DNA of 64,000 nucleotides from Phocaeicola coprocola DSM 17136 (lineage in GTDB: Bacteria; Bacteroidota; Bacteroidia; Bacteroidales; Bacteroidaceae): contig NZ_DS981441.1 in assembly GCF_000154845.1 (NCBI RefSeq), positions 1 through 64,000 on the forward strand, given 5' to 3'. The position numbers were made by a program, and so were the translations under genes. Every line of letters starts with the position of its first letter. The stretch's first letter is position 1. Shown one piece after another: positions 45,999 through 56,352 of the stretch. The notes under the pieces were generated by a model, which saw nothing but the letters and a program-made list of their open reading frames with translations, was not told where the DNA came from and made no database searches.

Positions 45999-46011
45999 TA
46001 GCAGTCGTTTT

Positions 46012-46908
46012 ATGGAAACGATTCTGAAGAAAAAAATTGGCAGGGAGTCGAAAGACTACCTTGCCATTACTTTCGGACTGATATGTTATGCACTGGGATG
46101 GGTAGCTTTTCTGCTTCCTTATCAGATCACGACAGGAGGAGTCAGTGGTATTGCCGCTATTATTTATTATGCTACAGGAGTAGAAATTCAGGTTTCTTAC
46201 TTTGTGATTAATGCTGTTTTTCTGGGGTTTGCCTTGAAGATTCTGGGACCAAAGTTCAGCGTAAAGACGATATATGCTATTTTCATGCTGACTTTCCTGC
46301 TTTGGTGGTTTCAGGTTCTGTTCAGGGGCAGTGACGGAAATCTCCCGCAACTGCTTGGCCCGGGACAAGAGTTTATGGCTTGTGTAATAGGAGCCGGATT
46401 GCTGGGCTTTGGAATAGGCATTGTATTTTGTAATAACGGTAGTACGGGAGGTACTGATATTATCGCATGGATTATCAACAAGTACAAGGATGTTACTTTG
46501 GGACGTATGATGATGTATTGCGATATTGTAATCATTTCGTCGTGCTATTTTATCTTTCATGACTGGAAGAGAGTTTTGTTTGGCTTCTGTGTTTTGTTCA
46601 TTATGAGCATAGTTATCGACTATGTAATAAACAGTACTCGTCAGTCGGTTCAGTTCCTGATATTCTCACGGAAATATGAACAGATTGCGGAAGGTATTTC
46701 TACCAAGATAGACCGTGGAGTAACTCTTCTTGATGGACAGGGCTGGTACAGTAAACAAGATATAAAAGTTATTGTTGTATTGGCAAGAAAAGGCGAATCA
46801 CTTGATATCTTCCGTCTGGTGAAGGATATTGATCCTGATGCGTTTATTTCCCAAAGCAATGTAGTAGGCGTGTATGGAGAAGGATTCGACAAGCTGAAAG
46901 TAAAATAA
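46012..46908 (+). CDS. YitT/DUF161-family membrane protein
   Basis: This YitT-family protein has about 298 residues from the ATG at 46012, 13 bases after leuS; an earlier start at 45988 would overlap leuS. The N-terminal half has five or six hydrophobic helices with the family patterns ALGWVAFLLPYQITTGGVSG and VIGAGLLGFGIGIVFCNNGS-TGGTDIIAWI. The soluble C-terminal DUF2179 domain contains RGVTLLDGQGWYSKQDIKV and ends in VVGVYGEGFDKLKVK. Function is unknown; the C-terminal domain may bind nucleotide or another ligand. It is probably co-transcribed with leuS. Confidence 0.93.
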   Translation: METILKKKIGRESKDYLAITFGLICYALGWVAFLLPYQITTGGVSGIAAIIYYATGVEIQVSYFVINAVFLGFALKILGPKFSVKTIYAIFMLTFLLWWFQVLFRGSDGNLPQLLGPGQEFMACVIGAGLLGFGIGIVFCNNGSTGGTDIIAWIINKYKDVTLGRMMMYCDIVIISSCYFIFHDWKRVLFGFCVLFIMSIVIDYVINSTRQSVQFLIFSRKYEQIAEGISTKIDRGVTLLDGQGWYSKQDIKVIVVLARKGESLDIFRLVKDIDPDAFISQSNVVGVYGEGFDKLKVK

Positions 46909-47038
46909 ACGAAAGTAAAAGTAAATATTTCTCTAAGATATATTTAAAATAGAATGGGTTTTTCCGTTTAATTTGTATTATCGGAAAAACTTATTTTATT
47001 TTGTACCATATTAGTGGTATAATTCTTAAATCTGTAAT

Positions 47039-49624
47039 ATGAGATGCATGTGGAAAGTTATTCCGATGATGTTTTTAGCTAGTTTTTTATCTTTTGGCAC
47101 TTCTGTATGGGGCAATGCGTTAGCTCAGAATCTCTTTCTTCATACTAACTGGGAGTTTTCCAAGTATGGAAGCCACGAATGGCTTGCTGCACAGGTTCCG
47201 GGCACGGTACATCAGGATTTGATTGCTCACGATAAGTTACCCGATCCTTTTTATGGGATGAATGAAAAAGAAATACAATGGGTTGAGAATGAAGACTGGT
47301 TGTATCGTACGTCTTTTGTATTAACAGAAGAACAATCGGCACATGAGGAAATCTTTTTGGTATTTGAAGGACTTGATACTTATGCGGATATATTCCTGAA
47401 TGGTGCATTATTACAAAGAACCGATAACATGTTTGTCGGATATCGTATTCCTGTCAAGCGAAATTTAAGAAAAGGAGAAAACAAACTGCTTGTACGTTTT
47501 CGTTCCCCAATCCGTGAGGTAATGCCTCAATGGGAAACCAATGGTTTTGATTATCCTGCTGCTAACGACCATTATCCACAGAAACTGAGTGTGTTTACCC
47601 GTAAAGCCCCTTATTCCTATGGATGGGACTGGGGAATCCGAATGGTTACTTGTGGCATCTGGCGACCTGTATATCTGGAATTTACCAACAAGGCTGTAGT
47701 AGAAGATTATTTTGTACATCAGAAGTCGGTTACTTCCGAACGTGCAGAAATAGACAACCGCCTGGAAGTAAACAATATTACCGGAACGGTTCAGGAAGCT
47801 CAGATAAAAGTGACTTGTGCTTATCGGAATGAACAGGCTGGAAGTGTAGAAAAGACTGTCCGGTTACAGCCAGGTGTGAATAATTTGTCACTGCCTTTAT
47901 CGATTGATTCTCCGCATCTTTGGATGCCTAATGGGTGGGGAGAAGCTGCCTTATATGCATTTGAAGTATCGGTATGTGTAGATGGTAAGCTTGTTGCAAA
48001 AAAACAACACCAGATCGGATTGCGAACGGTGCGTGTTGTCCATGAAAAGGATAGCTTAGGAATGAGTTTCTATTTTGAAGTGAATGGCATTCCGATGTTT
48101 GCCAAAGGTACTAATCTGATACCTTCAGACGCTCTTCTGCCACGTGTAACCCGTGAACGATACGTTCGCCTGCTGGATGATGTACAGGCTGCGCATATGA
48201 ATATGATACGCGTATGGGGTGGGGGAATCTATGAAGACGATGCCTTTTTTGAGGAAGCTGATAAAAGAGGTATTCTTGTCTGGCAGGATTTTATGTTTGC
48301 TTGTACACCTTATCCGCATGATCCGGCTTTTTTGAAGCGAGTTTCGGAAGAAGCAGTATATAATATCAAGCGTTTACGGAATCATGCTTCTTTGGCAATG
48401 TGGTGTGGTAATAATGAAATATATGAGGGCTTGCGTTATTGGGGCTGGAAGAAAAAATATGCTCCTGAGATATATCAGCAAATGTTGGATGGATATGACG
48501 TATTGTTCCGCCGGCTTTTGCCCGAGAAAGTAAAGGAGTTCGATCCGGGACGCTTTTATCTGGAAGGATCGCCTTATGAAGCCAATTGGGGACGGCCTGA
48601 AAGCTGGAAGATCGGCGATAGTCATAACTGGGGAACCTGGTATGGACAGAAACCTTTTGAAACGCTGGATACAGAGATTCCGCGTTTTATGAGTGAGTTT
48701 GGTTTTCAGTCTTTTCCGGAGATGAAGACGATACGTACATTTGCTTCGCCGGCAGACTACGATCTGGAGTCAGCGGTTATGAATGCCCATCAGAAAAGTA
48801 CGATTGGCAATTTCCTGATTAAGAAAACAATGGGTATTTATTATCATGTTCCGGAAAAGTTTGAGGATTTAGTTTATATGGGACTTGTTCTGCAGGGACA
48901 TGGAATGCGTCACGGAATGGAGGCACATCGCAGAAACCGACCTTATTGTATGGGTAGTTTGCTCTGGCAACTAAATGACAGCTGGCCGGTTGTTTCATGG
49001 TCGGGTATCGATTATTATGGAAACTGGAAGGCTATGCATTACCAGACTCGCCGGGCTTTTGCTCCGGTATTGATAGATGCAATTCGTGAAGGTGATAAAC
49101 TGCGCTATTATGTGCTTTCGGATGTATTGAAGAGCGAAAAAGCAATATTGCAGATTGAACTTATGGATTTTAATGGAAAAGTGTATCGCAGGCATCAGGT
49201 AGAAGGTACGTTGCCAGCTAATGCTTCTGCTGTCTTTTATGAAGAAGACTGGAATAAAGCATTCGCAGCTTGTGATACGACCACTTCATTTATACATATG
49301 ACTTTACGTAGTGATGTTGACCGGAGGGTACTTTCAGACGAAGTATATTATCCGGTGTTTGCCAAAAAGCAACATTTGCCCCATCCTGAAATAAGTTGTA
49401 AGATACGAAAGAAAGATGGAGCTTATGAACTGACATTGAAATCCAAACAACTGGCTCGTGATGTATTTGTAGAAATACCTGTTCAAGGAGTACGTTTCTC
49501 TGATAATTTCTTCGACCTGCTGCCAGGAGTGCCTAAGAAGATTTTGGTTACTTCGGCTGACGGAACACCTTTGGAAGATATTTCCGTAAGCTTGCATCAA
49601 TTGAGCGATATTGTGTCATTCTAA
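47039..49624 (+). CDS. Beta-mannosidase, glycoside hydrolase family 2
   Basis: This exported exo-beta-mannosidase has 861 residues. A signal peptide (MRCMWKVIPMMFLASFLSFG up to about NALAQ) sends it to the periplasm. It has the GH2 layout: N-terminal jelly-roll domain (LDTYADIFLNGALLQRTDN), Ig-like domain, and TIM barrel with MNMIRVWGGGIYEDDAFFEE and LVWQDFMFACTPYPHD. The acid/base Glu is in MWCGNNEIYEG (about 460) and the nucleophile Glu in FMSEFGFQSFPEMKT (about 552). WGGG with this spacing is characteristic of beta-mannosidases. It is followed after 23 bases by a GH20 hexosaminidase; together they could trim Man-beta-GlcNAc-GlcNAc cores of N-glycans. Confidence 0.94.
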   Translation: MRCMWKVIPMMFLASFLSFGTSVWGNALAQNLFLHTNWEFSKYGSHEWLAAQVPGTVHQDLIAHDKLPDPFYGMNEKEIQWVENEDWLYRTSFVLTEEQSAHEEIFLVFEGLDTYADIFLNGALLQRTDNMFVGYRIPVKRNLRKGENKLLVRFRSPIREVMPQWETNGFDYPAANDHYPQKLSVFTRKAPYSYGWDWGIRMVTCGIWRPVYLEFTNKAVVEDYFVHQKSVTSERAEIDNRLEVNNITGTVQEAQIKVTCAYRNEQAGSVEKTVRLQPGVNNLSLPLSIDSPHLWMPNGWGEAALYAFEVSVCVDGKLVAKKQHQIGLRTVRVVHEKDSLGMSFYFEVNGIPMFAKGTNLIPSDALLPRVTRERYVRLLDDVQAAHMNMIRVWGGGIYEDDAFFEEADKRGILVWQDFMFACTPYPHDPAFLKRVSEEAVYNIKRLRNHASLAMWCGNNEIYEGLRYWGWKKKYAPEIYQQMLDGYDVLFRRLLPEKVKEFDPGRFYLEGSPYEANWGRPESWKIGDSHNWGTWYGQKPFETLDTEIPRFMSEFGFQSFPEMKTIRTFASPADYDLESAVMNAHQKSTIGNFLIKKTMGIYYHVPEKFEDLVYMGLVLQGHGMRHGMEAHRRNRPYCMGSLLWQLNDSWPVVSWSGIDYYGNWKAMHYQTRRAFAPVLIDAIREGDKLRYYVLSDVLKSEKAILQIELMDFNGKVYRRHQVEGTLPANASAVFYEEDWNKAFAACDTTTSFIHMTLRSDVDRRVLSDEVYYPVFAKKQHLPHPEISCKIRKKDGAYELTLKSKQLARDVFVEIPVQGVRFSDNFFDLLPGVPKKILVTSADGTPLEDISVSLHQLSDIVSF

Positions 49625-49647
49625 TTACTAACTTTAATATTATTATC

Positions 49648-51984
49648 ATGAAACCATTTTCGAAATTTAACTGTCTGGGGCTGGCGTTTGCCGGAATGAT
49701 GATTACATCGTGTACGGATAAGCCAACGGCTTTCGCTGATTATCAGATTGTGCCTATGCCTCTTGAAATTACCACACCTCAACAAAGTGGATTTTTGCTG
49801 AAGAGTGGAGAAACTATTTATTACACTGCCGGTAATGAAAAAATGAAGAAAAATGCCGAATTCCTGGCTTCTTTTATTAAAGAACAGACCGGTATTGAAC
49901 TGAAAGTACAGGAGGGTGATAAAGAAAGCGGAATCGTATTGAAATTAGGACTGGAGGCAACTTCTCCAGAGGCTTACCATCTGACTGTCGACGGAGGAAA
50001 GGTTGTCATTGAGGCTCCTTCAGAAGCTGGTGTATTTTATGGAATCCAGACATTGCGTAAATCTGTTTCTGTTCATGAAGGAGGTGGTGCAATCGAACTT
50101 CCTGCTGTAGAAATAAACGATACACCGCGTTTCAGCTATCGCGGAATGATGCTTGATGTTGGCCGTCATATGTTTACGATGGATGAAATCAAAACGTATA
50201 TTGATATGCTTGCACTGCATAATATCAACCGTTTACACTGGCATCTTTCTGAAGACCAAGGCTGGCGTATCGAAATAAAGAAATATCCGAAACTGACAGA
50301 AATCGGTTCAAAACGTAGTGAAACTGTTATAGGACGTAACTCGGGAAAATACGATGGAAAGCCTTACGGTGGTTTCTATACTCAGGAACAAGCCAAAGAG
50401 ATTGTTGCTTATGCTGCAGAACGTTATATAACTGTTATTCCTGAAATAGACCTTCCGGGACATATGCAGGCTGCATTGGCTGCTTATCCGGAACTAGGAT
50501 GTACAGGTGGTCCGTATGAAGTTTGGCGTATGTGGGGCGTTTCTGATAATGTACTATGTGCCGGAAATGACAAAACAATTCAGTTTATTAAGGATGTGCT
50601 GGCTGAAATTATTGAAATCTTCCCGTCAGAATATATTCATGTAGGTGGAGATGAATGTCCGAAAGATAAATGGAAAACTTGTCCGAAATGTCAGGCTAGA
50701 ATCAAGGCTTTGGGTATCAAAGGCGACAGCAAACATTCAAAAGAAGAATACCTGCAAAGTTATGTGATAAGAGAAGCAGAAAAGTTCTTGAATGAACATG
50801 GACGTAACATTATCGGATGGGACGAAATCTTGGAAGGTGGTCTGGCTCCTAATGCAACTGTTATGTCATGGAGAGGTGAATCCGGAGGTATTGAGGCTGC
50901 ACGCCAGAAGCATAATGTTATCATGACTCCGAATACATACTTGTATTTTGACTATTATCAGGCTAAGGATACAGAAACAGAACCGTTGGCTATCGGAGGT
51001 TATTTGCCTATGGAAAGAGTATATAGCTACGAGCCAATGCCGTCTGCCTTGACTCCGGAAGAACAGAAATACATTACCGGTGTACAGGCTAATCTGTGGA
51101 CAGAATATATACCTACTTTTGCACAGGCACAGTATATGGTATTGCCACGTATGGCTGCTCTTTGCGAAACTCAGTGGAGTGCTCCTGATAAGAAGAAAGA
51201 TTACGAGGGATTCTTGAAGCGTACAGTGCGCCTGATGGATATTTACAAGCTGAAGGGCTGGAACTATGCTACTCATATTTTGGATGTGAAAGTCAATATT
51301 GCTCCAAATCAGGAAACAGGTAAGTTGGATGTCAGTGCATATACCGTTGACAATGCTCCGATATACTATACACTCGACGGAACAGAACCGACAGCAGCCT
51401 CTTTGAAATATGAAGATGGACTGTCAATTGACCAGGCTTGTGTATTGCGTATGACAGCAGTGCGTCCGGAAGGCAATTCACGTATTACTTGTGATACTAT
51501 TTCTTTCAGTAAATCGACTGCCAAACCTATTTCTATGCTTCAGCCCATTAATAAAGCATATGAATTTAATGGGGCGCCTACCTTGGTAGATGGTATGACT
51601 GGTAACCGCAATTATAAGACTGGTCATTGGATTGCGTTTTATAAGAATGATATGGAGGCAGTTATCGACTTGAAAGAAGCAACAGAAATCAGTTCGATGA
51701 CATTGCGTGCCTGTGTAGAAAAAGGTGACTGGATATTCGATGCCAGAGGTATTTCTGTTGAGGTTTCGGATGATAATAAGGCATTCAAACAGGTCGCTTC
51801 AGAGTCTTATCCGGCAATGAAGGAAACTGATCCGAACCAGATTTACGTACATACCTTGAACTTTACTCCGGTAAAGACACGTTATGTCAAAGTAAAAGCT
51901 TTGTCGGAAAAGAGTATTCCAGCATGGCATGGTGGAAAAGGTAATCCGGGATACTTATTTGTAGACGAAATTATTTTGAATTAA
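49648..51984 (+). CDS. Beta-N-acetylhexosaminidase, GH20 lipoprotein
   Basis: This GH20 enzyme removes terminal beta-GlcNAc or GalNAc using substrate-assisted catalysis. Of 778 residues, the first 22 form a lipoprotein signal (GLAFAGMMITSC, lipidated Cys at about 22, followed by TDKP). After the GH20b N-terminal domain the barrel shows MLDVGRHMFTMDEIKTYIDM, NRLHWHLSEDQGWRIEIKKY and the catalytic Asp-Glu pair in HVGGDECPKDKW (335-336). Then come a chitobiase-type C-terminal segment (IYYTLDGTEPTAASLKYEDG) and a C-terminal F5/8-type (discoidin) carbohydrate-binding domain (about 625-778). It pairs with the upstream beta-mannosidase. Its terminator is the landing site of the group II intron. Confidence 0.95.
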   Translation: MKPFSKFNCLGLAFAGMMITSCTDKPTAFADYQIVPMPLEITTPQQSGFLLKSGETIYYTAGNEKMKKNAEFLASFIKEQTGIELKVQEGDKESGIVLKLGLEATSPEAYHLTVDGGKVVIEAPSEAGVFYGIQTLRKSVSVHEGGGAIELPAVEINDTPRFSYRGMMLDVGRHMFTMDEIKTYIDMLALHNINRLHWHLSEDQGWRIEIKKYPKLTEIGSKRSETVIGRNSGKYDGKPYGGFYTQEQAKEIVAYAAERYITVIPEIDLPGHMQAALAAYPELGCTGGPYEVWRMWGVSDNVLCAGNDKTIQFIKDVLAEIIEIFPSEYIHVGGDECPKDKWKTCPKCQARIKALGIKGDSKHSKEEYLQSYVIREAEKFLNEHGRNIIGWDEILEGGLAPNATVMSWRGESGGIEAARQKHNVIMTPNTYLYFDYYQAKDTETEPLAIGGYLPMERVYSYEPMPSALTPEEQKYITGVQANLWTEYIPTFAQAQYMVLPRMAALCETQWSAPDKKKDYEGFLKRTVRLMDIYKLKGWNYATHILDVKVNIAPNQETGKLDVSAYTVDNAPIYYTLDGTEPTAASLKYEDGLSIDQACVLRMTAVRPEGNSRITCDTISFSKSTAKPISMLQPINKAYEFNGAPTLVDGMTGNRNYKTGHWIAFYKNDMEAVIDLKEATEISSMTLRACVEKGDWIFDARGISVEVSDDNKAFKQVASESYPAMKETDPNQIYVHTLNFTPVKTRYVKVKALSEKSIPAWHGGKGNPGYLFVDEIILN

Positions 51985-52005
51985 TATAGGCTGACTATGT
52001 GTGGA

Positions 52006-52038
52006 AGTCCGGTTTCTGTAAAGAAGCCGGACTTTTTT
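52006..52038 (+). terminator. Terminator of the GH20 gene
   Basis: A 12-base stem (AGTCCGGTTTCT with AGAAGCCGGACT, one T-G) and GTAA loop is followed by six T. The group II intron begins directly after it. Confidence 0.92.
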
Positions 52039-52039
52039 A

Positions 52040-53927
52040 GTACGCCCAGCATGGGCGTGCGCTATAGGGTGTAAGTCCCGAACGAGCCCTGATAGTGGGA
52101 ATCGTTAGCCCAAGGCAAGGGTGTCCTTCGCGAGGAGGAACCTGAAGGAAGCTGGCGGCAAACTCTCGGCTCTACGAACAGAAACTGATTATAAGGCTAC
52201 ATTTGGAGGACAAGTTTGCTAAACAAAATAAAGTCCTATAACTATCCGAATCCCTATGTAGTAGAATCAGAGGGTATATGAGATGAAAGCGTACGTTCTT
52301 ATCTGGGGAGGTCTCACGTACAGATGCACCACAACTGTATCTGGTTGAAACAAGATTTGTCGTGAGAAGTCAGCCGAAGCCATAGTACCTGTTACTCACC
52401 ATAATGGGGAAGGGCTGAACCTTAATTATGTAAGATACCTGAATGTTACCTTATGATGGGAAGAAAGCAGAACATAGAAACTCTATCCGACCAATCGGCG
52501 CAGAGGGTGGAACCTGAAGTGCTGATTGGTATGCAGACTTTCATTGGGATAACTGAAAATCATCTTACAGCCATTAAACAGGAAAAAGGAGAGTTATTGG
52601 AATACATTCTTTCCCCTTCTAATCTAAACCTTGCTTATAAACAGGTAAAGAGTAACAAGGGTAGTGGCGGCATTGACCGTATGGAAGTGGACGAGTTGCT
52701 TCCTTATCTTCGTTGCCACAAGAATAAGCTAATAACTTCCATTTATGATGGTAACTACCATCCGAACCCCGTGCGTCGTGTGGAGATTCCCAAGTCGAAT
52801 GGGAAGACACGTAACTTGGGTATCCCCACGGTTGTTGACCGTTTGATTCAGCAATGCCATCTCACAAGTGCTTCAACCTCTTTATGAACCTCAATTTTCA
52901 CCAGCCAGCTATGGTTTCCGCCCTCATCGTAGTGCTCATGATGCGTTATTAAAATGTGGCGAATATATCTCTGCCGGTTATGTGTTCACGGTCGATATGG
53001 ATTTGGAGAAATTCTTTGATACAGTCTGCCATAGTAAGTTGATAGCAATCCTGTCACGTACCATCAAAGACGGTCGTGTCATTTCTCTGATTCATAAATA
53101 TCTGAACTTATAGGAGGCAAGAAAGAGGACAGTCCGGTCGGAGTTCCTCAAGGTGGTCCATTGAGCCCCTTATTAAGCAATATAATGCTTAATGAGTTGG
53201 ACAAGGAACTGGAGAGACGTGGGCATTTGTTCGTTCGGTATGCTGATGACTTGGTCATCTTTTGTAAAAGCCGTCGTTCCGCCCAACGCACATTGGATAA
53301 TCTGCTTCCCTTTATTGAAACGAAACTTTTTCTAAAGGTGAATAAGGATAAGACCCATGTTGCTTATATGCGTGACATCAAATTCCTTTCCTATGCCTTT
53401 GGTCGTAGAAATGGCAAATGCCAATTCTACATCCATGTCGATAGTATCAAGAAGATGAAGATTAAGATACGTGAACTCACCAGCCGTAATAACGGCTGGA
53501 GCTCCGAATATCGTAAACAACGTTTGACTTGGTATATCCGTGGTTGGCTCAACTATTTTAAGTTTGCAGGTCTCAAAAGTAGGATAAAGGAATGGGACGG
53601 TTGGCTCCGTCATCGCATACGGATGTGTATTTGGAAGTCTTGGAAACGAGTCCGAACCCGGTATCGAAATCTGAAGAAGCTTATTCCCGATGAGAGCCGT
53701 GTGCGAATGGCTGCCTTTTGTCGTAAGAAATACTGGCGAATGGCAAGTCATCCCACTGTACAGGCGGCTTTGTCGGATGAGCGTTTGCTTCGAGCTGGTT
53801 ACCCTACTTTTAAGATGTACTATCATCCTGTGTTTAAAGGTTAATTAGGGAACCGCCGTATGCCGAACGGCACGTACGGTGGTGTGAGAGGTCGGAACGG
53901 GAATTAATCCCGTTCCTCCTACTCGAT
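52040..53927 (+). mobile_element. Group II intron behind a terminator (class C-like)
   Basis: The element runs from GTACGCCCAGCATGGGC (52040; a variant of the group II GUGYG start) through structured 5' RNA, a reverse transcriptase ORF, domain V (53852-53883: ACCGCCGTATGCC, GAAC loop, GGCACGTACGGTGGT) and domain VI (GGAACGGG/CCCGTTCC stem followed by TCCTACTCGAT with the likely branch A). It sits 2 bases after the T-run of the GH20 terminator, the known insertion preference of bacterial class C introns. The exact 5' end (52040 or 52057) needs comparison with relatives. The RNA domains look intact although the protein is broken. Confidence 0.85.
52453..53844 (+). pseudogene. ltrA: Group II intron reverse transcriptase, frameshifted
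   Basis: The intron-encoded reverse transcriptase/maturase is split over frames. The N-terminal part (52453 onward) reads through RVEIPKSNGKTRNLGIPTVV and DRLIQQ, then an extra base near 52855 shifts the frame to AISQVLQPLYEPQFSPASYG. That frame meets a TAG at 53111-53113, where about ten bases appear lost; the next frame continues with GGKKEDSPVGVPQGGPLSPL, the YADD active site (FVRYADDLVIF) and the maturase/thumb region TWYIRGWLNYFKFAGL. No C-terminal endonuclease domain is seen, as in class C introns. As written it cannot make a full protein, so mobility would need help in trans. Confidence 0.9.
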
Positions 53928-53995
53928 TAATGAGGAAGACTGTTTTTGCAGCGAAATAGCAGACGGAAAGTAGAGGATGGTTGCCTGAGTATGTG

Positions 53996-54003
53996 TATCT
54001 TTG
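53996..54003 (+). promoter_or_regulatory. rdgB promoter -7 box
   Basis: TATCTTTG is a perfect TAnnTTTG box 28 bases before the ATG at 54032, downstream of the intron, so the intron does not cut off rdgB expression. Confidence 0.65.
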
Positions 54004-54031
54004 TGAAGAAATATGATAGATAAAATTGATT

Positions 54032-54616
54032 ATGAAAAAGAAACTGGTTTTTGCAACGAATAATGCACACAAGTTGGATGAGATACGTGCCATATTAGGA
54101 GATAGGGTAGAGGTGCTGAGTCTGAAGGATATCCATTGTGAGGCAGATATTCCGGAAACGGCTGATACGCTGGAGGGAAATGCTGCTCTGAAAGCTGAAT
54201 ATATTTATAAAAACTATGGTCTGGATTGTTTTGCCGACGATACGGGTCTGGAGGTTGAGGTCCTGGGAGGGGCTCCGGGAGTCTATTCGGCCCGATATGC
54301 TGGAGGAGAAGGACATGATTCGGAAGCTAATATGAAAAAACTGCTTGTAGAGCTGGAAGGAAAGACCAACCGTAAAGCGCAATTCCGTACGGCTATTTGC
54401 CTGATCGAGGGTGGAACGGAGCATCTCTTCGAAGGAGTTGTAAAAGGCGAAATAATCGAAAAAAAACGCGGTTGTTCAGGATTTGGCTATGATCCTGTTT
54501 TTGTCCCCGAAGGTTATACTGAAACATTTGCCGAGATGGGCAATGAAGAAAAGAATAAAATCAGCCATCGGGCAAGGGCAACACAGAAGCTTTGTGATTA
54601 TTTGAAATGTGAATAA
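54032..54616 (+). CDS. rdgB: XTP/dITP diphosphatase RdgB/HAM1
   Basis: RdgB hydrolyses non-canonical purine nucleotides (dITP, XTP) so that they are not built into DNA. The 194-residue protein begins at the ATG at 54032 ([20 protein letters not shown]); a TTG two codons upstream is less likely. Family motifs are [34 protein letters not shown] (catalytic Asp pair), [14 protein letters not shown] and [14 protein letters not shown], with the C-terminal ISHRARA. All are intact. A large terminator follows. Confidence 0.97.
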   Translation: MKKKLVFATNNAHKLDEIRAILGDRVEVLSLKDIHCEADIPETADTLEGNAALKAEYIYKNYGLDCFADDTGLEVEVLGGAPGVYSARYAGGEGHDSEANMKKLLVELEGKTNRKAQFRTAICLIEGGTEHLFEGVVKGEIIEKKRGCSGFGYDPVFVPEGYTETFAEMGNEEKNKISHRARATQKLCDYLKCE

Positions 54617-54629
54617 TACTGATAATCTG

Positions 54630-54710
54630 CGGGACTGCATCCAATCGAAAAGAACTGCTGAATGATTGATTCAGGCTGGTTCTGAATAGGATGAAGTCCC
54701 GTAGTTTTTT
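54630..54710 (+). terminator. rdgB terminator
   Basis: Arms 54630-54642 and 54689-54701 pair at 12 of 13 positions, followed by TAGTTTTTTG. The long loop contains a further small stem. Confidence 0.75.
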
Positions 54711-54718
54711 GTGTATGA

Positions 54719-55375
54719 TTATTTGCAGATTTCCTTGAGGTATTGTTCTACTTTCTCAAAGAAAAGTGAAATGTGTGCTCCGTCTGTAAAAGCATGACTT
54801 ACAGTCAGTGCAATAGGCATGATACGCTTGCCTTCGCGTATGATGGCCTTACCGGCATTCATCAGCGGATAATCCAGCGGATGTCCTACCTCCTGTTGGG
54901 TGTAGGTTATCGAAGTGAAATATAGTTTTGGAGTGGCACTTAGCAGGATTACATCAAAATCTCCTTGTTTATAAATGCTTTTATCGGTTCCGTATGGATC
55001 ACCATCTTCAGGAATAGATGTGATAATGTGTCTGGCTTCGGTATAAAATGCTTCGAAATCAACATGATAAGGGATGCGTACCGTATAAAATGTTTTGCCG
55101 GGTACAGCAATAGGAGAAATGACATCCACTGTATCATGATAGACTACTTGTCCGTTTTTATCCCAGCGATAACGGAACTCTTTTATCTCGTTGGCAGCGC
55201 GCAATATGGCATAAAGATAATACAGAAAAAATGATTTTCCGTTGGCTTTGGCGTGGTTGTAAGCTTCAGTACAGTCTACTTCACTGGTGATAGCAATCCA
55301 TGAATTCGCAAATCCACGGAAAAAGTTGTAGTTGTCTTTCCGTTCCCAGGTTTCAATATCTACTATATGTTTCAT
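54719..55375 (-). CDS. CAT-like acyltransferase
   Basis: This 218-residue protein has the chloramphenicol acetyltransferase trimer fold: [20 protein letters not shown] at the start, [20 protein letters not shown], and a catalytic region [20 protein letters not shown]. The active-site His in H-xxx-DG is kept, but the preceding residue is Ser instead of the His usual in HHxxxDG. It is coupled to panE by a 4-base overlap and is a stable chromosomal neighbour of housekeeping genes, so a metabolic acyltransfer role is at least as likely as antibiotic resistance. Real substrate unknown. Confidence 0.88.
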   Translation of the reverse strand: MKHIVDIETWERKDNYNFFRGFANSWIAITSEVDCTEAYNHAKANGKSFFLYYLYAILRAANEIKEFRYRWDKNGQVVYHDTVDVISPIAVPGKTFYTVRIPYHVDFEAFYTEARHIITSIPEDGDPYGTDKSIYKQGDFDVILLSATPKLYFTSITYTQQEVGHPLDYPLMNAGKAIIREGKRIMPIALTVSHAFTDGAHISLFFEKVEQYLKEICK

Positions 55376-56283
55376 TTATTCTTGAATTTTTGAGCTACTT
55401 TTTGATAGGTAGGCATAGATATTCCCAAACGCTCACCCAAATCAATCATATCGAACAACATACCTTGTATCTCCGATGCATGTCCTCGGGCAAGGTCTTT
55501 TTGCATGGATGCTGTACTGTGCGGGTCGAGCTTATCTATTACTTTCAAATTGTAAGAAACAGGATCTTCCGGATAAGAAATTCCCATCTTGTGTCCGATT
55601 TCTGCACTTTCTCTGGACAGTCCGATAAATGTATCTCGTACTTCGCCTTCGTGTTGTACTTCTCCCATTGGTACATCGTGATATGCTCCAGTACATGCCA
55701 TTGCCGAAATAAATGCCCATTTGATAAATGTGTCGCGGTTGATATCATCGGAAACATCGACTTTGATACCGCAACTTCTGACATCCTCTGCAATTGCTTC
55801 AATACGTTCCTGAGAAACTCCCTGCTCCGGACGTGCTCCGAATACCAGCCGGAAAATGCTTCCCATCTGAGTGATTTCGCCTTCACCTGAAACAAATCCT
55901 ACGATGTAGATACAGCCATCGAGAACAGTTACTTCAGGTGTCAAACGACCAATACGTGGTCCTGTACCATAAACATTTAAAATAGGAATAACCAGTGTAT
56001 GAGGTGCTGAAGCACGTTCTATTACCTCCTTGACAGAGTCGATGGAATATCCTTTTACACAGACAAATATCACATCTGCTTTCCCTTGATATTCTTCTGC
56101 TGTACAGGCGTTTACTTTCAGATAGTGTTCGCCTTTCAAATCTGATTTCAGATGCAGCCCATAATTACGGATATTCTCGAGGTGTTTTCCCCGTGCAATG
56201 CATGTGACTTCTTTTCCTGCCAGAGCAAGAAATCCGGCGATACTTCCTCCTACGCCGCCAGTACCTATAATAAGATAGTTCAT
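55372..56283 (-). CDS. panE: 2-dehydropantoate 2-reductase
   Basis: PanE (ApbA family) reduces 2-dehydropantoate to pantoate with NADPH in pantothenate/CoA synthesis. The 303-residue protein starts with the Rossmann motif [20 protein letters not shown], has [20 protein letters not shown], and a catalytic Lys region [21 protein letters not shown]-terminal helices include [20 protein letters not shown]. Its stop overlaps the CAT-like gene by 4 bases. Related ketopantoate-like reductases are possible, so the substrate assignment is by family. Confidence 0.92.
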   Translation of the reverse strand: MNYLIIGTGGVGGSIAGFLALAGKEVTCIARGKHLENIRNYGLHLKSDLKGEHYLKVNACTAEEYQGKADVIFVCVKGYSIDSVKEVIERASAPHTLVIPILNVYGTGPRIGRLTPEVTVLDGCIYIVGFVSGEGEITQMGSIFRLVFGARPEQGVSQERIEAIAEDVRSCGIKVDVSDDINRDTFIKWAFISAMACTGAYHDVPMGEVQHEGEVRDTFIGLSRESAEIGHKMGISYPEDPVSYNLKVIDKLDPHSTASMQKDLARGHASEIQGMLFDMIDLGERLGISMPTYQKVAQKFKNK

Positions 56284-56302
56284 GGTTTTTTGTTTTAGGA
56301 TT

Positions 56303-56341
56303 AAAAAAAGAAATCGGTCGCTGATGAGCGGCCGATTTTCT
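56303..56341 (-). terminator. ychF terminator
   Basis: Minus strand: AAATCGG pairs with CCGATTT with an inner CGCT/AGCG, followed by TCTTTTTTTAA, 12 bases after the ychF stop. Confidence 0.9.
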
Positions 56342-56352
56342 AAAATGGTATA

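Noticed and set aside
54719..55375. Chloramphenicol resistance gene
   Set aside because: It lies in core genome coupled to panE and has Ser before the catalytic His, so resistance cannot be claimed from sequence.
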